Positions 58,165-64,000 of a stretch of 64,000 nucleotides of DNA are shown in pieces. Source of the stretch: Brachypodium distachyon. Lineage: Eukaryota > Streptophyta > Magnoliopsida > Poales > Poaceae. The position numbers were made by a program, and so were the translations under genes. The DNA is taken from NCBI RefSeq assembly GCF_000005505.3, contig NC_016134.3:4774001-4838000 (forward strand). Reading direction: 5' to 3'. The notes under the pieces were generated by a model that was not told the DNA's origin, did no database searches, and was given only the letters and a program-made list of their open reading frames with translations. Every line of letters starts with the position of its first letter. The first letter of the stretch is position 1.

Positions 58165-61079
58165 CACTGTCGGTCATTGCAATAGCCGAGAGTTATCATA
58201 AATACCCGAGTGTACGGTAGGGCATGTGTATAGCCGACAGTGTATGTGCACCATCGGTTTATGTTATATCTGAGTATATTCTAATACCGTCGGCATTAAG
58301 TATAACCGAGTGGTTTATTCTAACGTCGGTCTAGGTAATACCCGAGAGGTTTGTCGTACCGTCGGTTTATGTTATTATCGAGAGGTTTGTACTACCGTCG
58401 ATTTATGTTATTCCCGAGAGGTATGTACTGCGTTGGTTTATGTTATTACCGAGAGGTATGTACTGCCATCGGTCTAAGTTATAACCGAGAGGTTTGCACT
58501 CCTGTCGGTGTTAATTATAACTGAGAGTTTTATCCCTGTTGGTTTATGGATAACTGAGAGCTAAGAAACTACCATCAACGATTAAATTTCATGACATTAT
58601 AATACATGCATCCTAGAGGCGTAGTGTACAAATAGGCTCACTTCTAGTCACATTTCAAATTGAGCAAAAGATATAATTGAAGCCCAAATAACCGAAGTAC
58701 ATATGTCTCACAAGTCTAATGAGAGTTGGTTCCATCATGAAAAACTACATAGAATCTTCAATCGTCTGTCTTGACAATGTGGAAATGTGATAAGGTAGCT
58801 GATTAAACAACAGTTCATCCTGAAGAGCTTGAAACATCGATCCCTTTGCAAGATGGACCGTGATAAGATCAGTTTGCGCCATCTTCGTCCAAGAAGTCTA
58901 AGAAATCTCCATCATCAGCCCCGCCTCCAGTGCCATCCTCACCACCACCTCCATTTCTGCTTCCAGTGCCCTAAGAAATGTAAATACCAGTTGTAAGAAA
59001 TAAAATATTCATGGTAATACCATGTCTGGAAATATAGAAGATATACATGATATATAGTGATGAGAAATTTGTTGTTTGCACATTTGAGAGAGAGAGAGAG
59101 AGTCACATTATGGTGTGCCCAGCTCTGTTTTTTCGTACTTGAAGGCTGAGAAAATAACTGTACAGAGCAAATATTCATGCATGTAACCATTCAAAAGGTC
59201 CTTGGTGCACCAGATCGACTAAGTTGTAAATATCACTTTTACTAGCTTGTTATCTCTAGCAATGCAAATTAAATCTACTGCATGCATCTCTCTTTTATTT
59301 CTCTGTATGTGTGGACTGGAGTGGACATGCATGTCTTAGTAGCTATAGTGCTAAAGTTGTAGTACAACAACTTTTGCAAAGGAAGCTTTCCTTTTAACAC
59401 TGAAACACACGTACAGTTAATTAATTTCTAAAAGAAATGCACTTTTTTCTCACTTCTGTGAAGTTGCTGGATTACTTAGTTGCCTTCTGGGACTTTTATA
59501 TTACTCTAAATATCTAAAACAGTGTTCAACTACTCTTACCGGTTCAGTTCCATCATCATTATCATCTCTATACAAATATTCTGGATCTGAATTGTCCTGT
59601 ACACAAGCACAAAAGGAATAGTCAACAACAGAACAACTGAAATTACTTCATAATTAAAATTTCTCCATTCAAACTCATCAATAGTGTGTCGCCGACGGTT
59701 GATTATGTGCTAAACTTACATATTCATGTTCTGCTTCCTCCATTAAGCCATCAAAGTCCAGTCCTCGGTCTGACCCAAGATTCTATAAACATGAACACAT
59801 AAGCACAATTCCATTGTTCCATGCTCAGATTTGAAAATGTAATGAATTTACCCGTAGAACATGTTCCATGCATCGCATCTTCTTGTTGTCCTGCCGCTGA
59901 TGACGATTTTCATTCTCCAGACGGCGCCACTCAAGCTCATTGGTACCACATTCTACAGGCCGTGGTACCTTGATACTTGTTGACTTAATAATAGATTTGT
60001 CGATTTTGTTAAATGCCTCATTGGCAATTCCAAGCCTGCCATGTGGCATTTTTACTGTTGTTTCATAAATGATGGATCCATCCAATTTTGGATGCTCCTC
60101 TTGCCAATTTTCCCTGTAAGTATTTTCCATTCCAGTCTCAAATCGTTCCTTTCCAAAGGAAAATATTCTGTAAGTTAGTGTATTGAACATAGCTGTGTTT
60201 TTTTTAATACCAGAGAACATTGTTATGTTAGTAACATGATTAATTGGAAAAACAGTAATGATAAATGGAATTGGCATAGCATAATTTACCATATAACTAA
60301 ATTAATGGATAAAAATAAGTATGGCGAGTCGCAAAAGAAAGAGTGCTTCTAGATTCTCTATGATTTTCTCCCAACGAACATGCAAACTAAATATTGCAAT
60401 AGTCAGGACTCATGAACCAAATAACCAAGTGTTCCACCCTAACTGTCGGTTATGTAGCTAAATAGCCGAGTGTGTCACCTTCAACCGTTGGCTACGTAGT
60501 CCAATAACCGAGTGCTACTCTTTCACTGTCAGCTATGAAGTCAAATGCCCTAGTGGTTGGTGAACCCGTCGGTTAACTAGAGAAATAACCGAGTGTTCCA
60601 CCCTAACTGTCGGTTATCTAGACAAATAGCTGAGTGTGTCACCCTCAACTGTCGACTATGTAGTCCAATAACCGAGTGCTACTCTTCCACTGTCAGCTAT
60701 AAAATCAAATGCCCTAGTGGTTGGTGAACCCGTCGGTTAACTAGACAAATAACCAAGTGTTCCACCCTAACTGTCGGTTATCTAGCTAAATAGCCGAGTG
60801 TGTCACCTTCAACCGTCGGCTATTTAGTCAAATAACGGAGTGCTACTCTTCCACTGTCAGCTAATACTCACCACAGTCGGGTAACACATCTTATAAATGT
60901 GTGCATTTTGTTGCCCGTCGGGAATTGCAGAAAACCGTCGGTATTTAGGACTCATAGTTGAGTGGATGACTTCAGCTGCAGGGGATTTAATAGACAGTCT
61001 GCTATGGGTGAAAAGGCCGACGGTTCACTGAAACCTGTCGGCTATTTATATTCCCTGTCGGGAAAAATTAGATTCCTAG
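58165..61079. mobile_element. CACTA (En/Spm) element with subterminal repeat arrays
   Basis: The left part (58,165-58,570) and right part (60,400-61,079) are packed with CCGTCGG and AACCGAGTG/ACCGAGAGG motifs. It ends at TTAGATTCCTAGTAG near 61,079, inverse of CTACTAGGAATC. On the right, a 164 bp unit (starting GTGTTCCACCCTAACTGTCG) is repeated three times (60,429, 60,593, 60,757). The interior codes for a CACTA-associated protein (separate entry). The left terminus is not canonical. Confidence 0.7.
58869..60169 (-). CDS. CACTA-associated (En/Spm TNP1-like) protein, C-terminal part
   Basis: Spliced minus-strand exons read in phase: 59852 to about 60118 or 60169, then 59720-59782, 59540-59596 and 58869-58970, with GT/AG borders throughout. 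The first carries NEAFNKIDKSIIKSTSIKVP and a charged helix (RRLENENRHQRQDNKK). The small acidic exons follow (LDFDGLMEEAEHEY; DNSDPEYLYRDD). The last is GTGSRNGGGGEDGTGGG then DDGDFLDFLDED. Acidic/Gly-rich tails are usual for plant CACTA accessory proteins. The 5' end is unresolved and the protein is probably incomplete. It may bind the subterminal repeats; that is inference. Confidence 0.55.
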
Positions 61080-62011
61080 TAGAGCTAATTAATGGAAATA
61101 GATCAAGGTACTATGGAAATAGCAAAATCAAATCACAAACACGATCCGTGCGATGGGGATGGGGCCGAAGAAATCTAGGAGATAAGGGGTGGCCCAGCTT
61201 ACGGCCGGCTGCGGTGGCGGAGGAGACCGAGACGGCGCCGCGCGAGGACGGGGGCGGAGGCAGAGACGGGGTCGCGCGGGGGCGGAGGCGGACGCCGAGA
61301 CCGCGAAGGGGGAGGGGGGCCGGCGGAGGCCGAGACGGCGGCGCACGGGGGTGGCGCTGGTCGGCGGCGGAGGTCTGGCGCCTTGACTGGATCTTGCGGA
61401 ACCTCATGGCGCAGGGCCGGCGGGCCGGCGGGCGGTAGCGCTATTGTGCCGCCGCCGGCGGCGCGGAGCAGCGGCTAAGGAGGATCCAGAGACAGCGGCA
61501 CGCGGCGGCGGCGGCGGCAGAGGTTCCTGAGACCGCGTCCTGCACGGCAGCGGAGGCCTTGCGCCTGGAGGCGGTGGCGGCGCGGAGATCAGGAGATCAG
61601 AGGAATGCGAGAGAGAAAGAGAGAGGAAAACGGGAGGGATGTGAGGAGAGAGAGATTGCTAATTACTAGGTGCCAGAGGATTAAAACTTGCGTGGACACG
61701 TGCGTGGACAGTACCCTGGGTGTAAATCGCGGCACCGGGAGGTTTGGCATAGTAACATGCACATATTACTACTCTAAGTTACTAACTCGAGTATATTAGA
61801 GTTTTTTCTAAGGCGACATTTAAATTGGCAAGGAAGGAGTAGGTAGCTTATGCATTTGACCGAGCTGGAGCACAACTTCTTAACTGCTTTTCGGCAACAC
61901 GATATTAGCTCCCTAAAAACACAAATCATGAAGCAGATCTTCTATCATCTACAGTTGCTTGCTGCGGGTTTTGCTGATGTTTTTTTTAGCGTATGGCAGA
62001 GAGTTCTGGAG

Positions 62012-62810
62012 ATAAGTCCATATTACAACTCTTAACTAACCACGGAGTTTAAATTACCACCCGGGCTCCAATACCGCCAACACAACCTCCAACCTCCAAC
62101 CAACTTACAACTCTTAACTAACTGAGATTTACCAATCATCTATATGACATAGATAAAAATATTAAAAGATCAAAATAAGTGAATTTTTTTGAATATTTTT
62201 ACTACTAGACCATCCTGGAAATTTTAATTAGCTGGCTACGCCACTACCTCCAACTATTCATACCGTTCAAATTACCCCACACAAGTAGGCAAGAGATGGT
62301 TTTTCGCACACATGGCAGGTTTGTCGAGTTGATCGACTGCCACATTTTCTCATCAATCCTTAGTCAAAATGCGCTAAAATTGTAACAGTAGGTTACTGAT
62401 AATATTTATGATTTTCTGTAACTTTTTCAAAAAATTCTGCGAATCTTTATTTTTGAATTCAAAATTTGGGCCTCAAACAAAATATGCCAATTTTCTACCA
62501 ACCGTTTGCCCAATGAAGCTGAAAGGCTAATAAGAACATAATTTTTTTATTTTCTGCATTTTTTTAGAATTTTCTGGACTGGAACATGTAAGTTGACTCG
62601 GTCAAAATTTATCACGTATACAAAAGACATCTTTCGACTGGGTGAGGGGGGTAATTTAAACAGTATGAATGGTTCGAGGTTGTGTTCTAGCTCGTATTGG
62701 AGTTTAGGGGGTAATTTAGACGGGACGAATAGTTCGAGGTTGTGTTCTAACCAGTATTAGAGTTTAGAGGGGTAATTTAAACGGTGTTTAGGGTTGTAAT
62801 ATGGACTTAT
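62012..62810. mobile_element. Long-terminal-inverted-repeat element, ~800 bp
   Basis: Left ATAAGTCCATATTACAACTC pairs with right GGTTGTAATATGGACTTAT. Inner arms also pair (GTTTAAATTACCACCC with GGGGTAATTTAAAC; AACACAACCTCC with the GAGGTTGTGTT stretches, the latter duplicated on the right). It is probably a Mutator-type MITE. No 9 bp duplication was clear. Confidence 0.7.
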
Positions 62811-63572
62811 GGCAAATGTATCATTTTCTCAAGGACCATCTTTTGAAAAGGAATCGGCAGGTAGTAAACAATATTTCTTAGTTATTTGTTCTTTGATTGT
62901 CATTTCTCCCGTTTTGTATAGTTTGTCATCTAAGGTTGCATCTAATCTTTACCGTCTAGCAGTACCAACATGTTTGGAAAGTGGTTAATTGCGAGGCACC
63001 AAAAGATGAGAGCGCTAATATTTGTGGGAGCATCGCACATCACTTTGCTTGTCGATGTGGCTACGCAGATATGATGTTATAATTAATGAAATATTTCTTC
63101 TCGCATGCAAATTCTAAACCCTAATCCTTTGCTTTAATTCTGTGGTGGGTTGATTGGATCTTTTAGAAAAAAAAATCTTTGTGAAATGGTCGAAACGGAC
63201 ACAAATCTGTTAGTATAAAGGTTCACCATAAGTACAACATCTCAAAAGATAATAAAAATTACATCAAGATCACTGCACCATTGGATGACTATTACCGCCG
63301 CCTGAACAAGCCGATGATCTTGTCGATGACAACGAGGAAGTCTTCATGCACGTGCTCCTAATGACCAGTGTCCTGGAGCCACAGTTTCCGTTGCCGAACC
63401 TTTGGAACGATCTGAAGAACCTAACATGGTTGGGTGGTTGTTTTAATTACTTTTGTTTCAATGATGTCACTACTCTAATGGTTGTATAGCTAGCGTTGAG
63501 ATCCATAAAACTTTCATTTTCAAAAAAAAAAATCAGCGTCGAGACTAGAGACTCAATAATAATATGTGGAGA
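62811..63572. other. Intergenic, no gene seen
   Basis: AT-rich sequence with no recognised coding motif. At about 63,290-63,420 a short GC-richer piece has no supported frame. Confidence 0.45.
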
Positions 63573-64000
63573 GAAGTATATTTTTGGTCCTTCAATTAGC
63601 ATCAAAGTCTAGAAATGGTACCTCAACTCAAAATCGTATAAATTTAATCCCTGAAATGGCAAAACCAAATAGTTTTAGTCCCTCTCTCGGTTTTGGGCGG
63701 TTTTGACTGTTTTTTACTCCATGTGGTGTATTTTTTTCCTTAGAATTTTTCACGTCGGATGCCACGATGCATAGCTAAGAGACCAAGTGTATACAATTTT
63801 GTGTTCATGGACCATTTCTGAGAGGAACTGGACACCATTGAGGCATCCTTTGCAGAAAATCCAGGGGGCATCTCGAGTCAAAACCATTCAAATTTGAGAG
63901 AGGGACAAAAAATATCCGGTTTTGCCAATTGAGAGACTAAGCACACACCATTTCGAATTGAGGGACCAAGTATGTATGATTTCGAGTCGAGTGGACAGTT
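63573..64000. mobile_element. Fold-back MITE, running off the right edge
   Basis: The left arm AGTATATTTTTGGTCCTTCAA, TGGCAAAACC, AGTCCCTCTCTC and the right arm (GAGAGAGGGAC, GGTTTTGCCA, TTGAGGGACCAAGTATG) are inverse in order. The right terminus is at or beyond the window end. Confidence 0.7.

Larger units (their letters stand above)
57351..61810. mobile_element. Mutator-like element hosting a CACTA insertion
   Basis: The left end (GGCTGGTCATAGTGG, GAGTAACTTAGAGTAGTAAC) is matched in inverse at 61,765-61,785 (TTACTACTCTAAGTTACT). Inner parts (GGCCACCAAATTAATTTA; GTACAT-rich; GC-rich end 61,190-61,600) follow the element at 15.9 kb. The CACTA at 58.2-61.1 kb interrupts it. The outer borders are approximate. 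Confidence 0.5.

Noticed and set aside
60421..60890. CRISPR-like regular repeats
   Set aside because: The repeat unit is 164 bp of CACTA subterminal motifs without unique spacers, in a eukaryotic transposon context.

Overview
The window reads as nuclear DNA of a grass, probably of the Pooideae (Brachypodium/Triticeae side). The reasons are intron-rich plant genes with GC-rich first exons, many Stowaway MITEs with CTCCCTCCGT-type ends flanked by TA, Tourist, CACTA, Mutator-like, Copia and L1-type elements, and DUF6598 and grass-type RIP-like genes. Species cannot be fixed from sequence alone. No operons, CRISPR arrays or prokaryotic signals were seen.

Layout. 1-26.7 kb is gene-dense. A COG8 gene (Golgi tethering, minus, cut by the left edge) lies head-to-head with a FYV7/TAP26-like rRNA-processing gene (plus). 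Next come a G-type lectin (SD2-5-like) receptor kinase (minus), a tandem pair of XYPPX/glycine-rich GPRP genes (plus, the second frameshifted), a monoacylglycerol-lipase-like hydrolase (plus), a small HLH protein (plus), and the first of three DUF6598 genes (minus). Between them sit fragments of neighbours: a scrap of the FYV7 last exon near 10.7 kb, and an inverted, internally deleted copy of the HLH gene at 15.1-15.6 kb.

24.7-41 kb is a DUF6598 tandem array opened up by transposons. Copy 1 is intact, copy 2 keeps only exon 3, and copy 3 has all three exons but a 3.9 kb intron. Two related ~2.1-2.3 kb mariner-type elements lie here; the second carries exon-like pieces of an S1/P1 nuclease gene and a MORC/GHKL ATPase gene. 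A Copia element stops abruptly where a ~720 bp tract nearly identical to copy 1 begins.

41-64 kb is repeat-rich. It holds fold-back elements, degenerate tandem repeats, a RIP-like gene (minus, 3' structure unresolved), an Sgpp-like HAD phosphatase pseudogene, an L1-type LINE fragment, a second truncated Copia, CACTA termini, and a ~4.4 kb Mutator-like element with a CACTA inside it.

No coordinated pathway links these genes. What stands out is how local duplication, transposon capture and break repair have remodelled one small region. Splice sites and translations were read by eye, and no database search was run.
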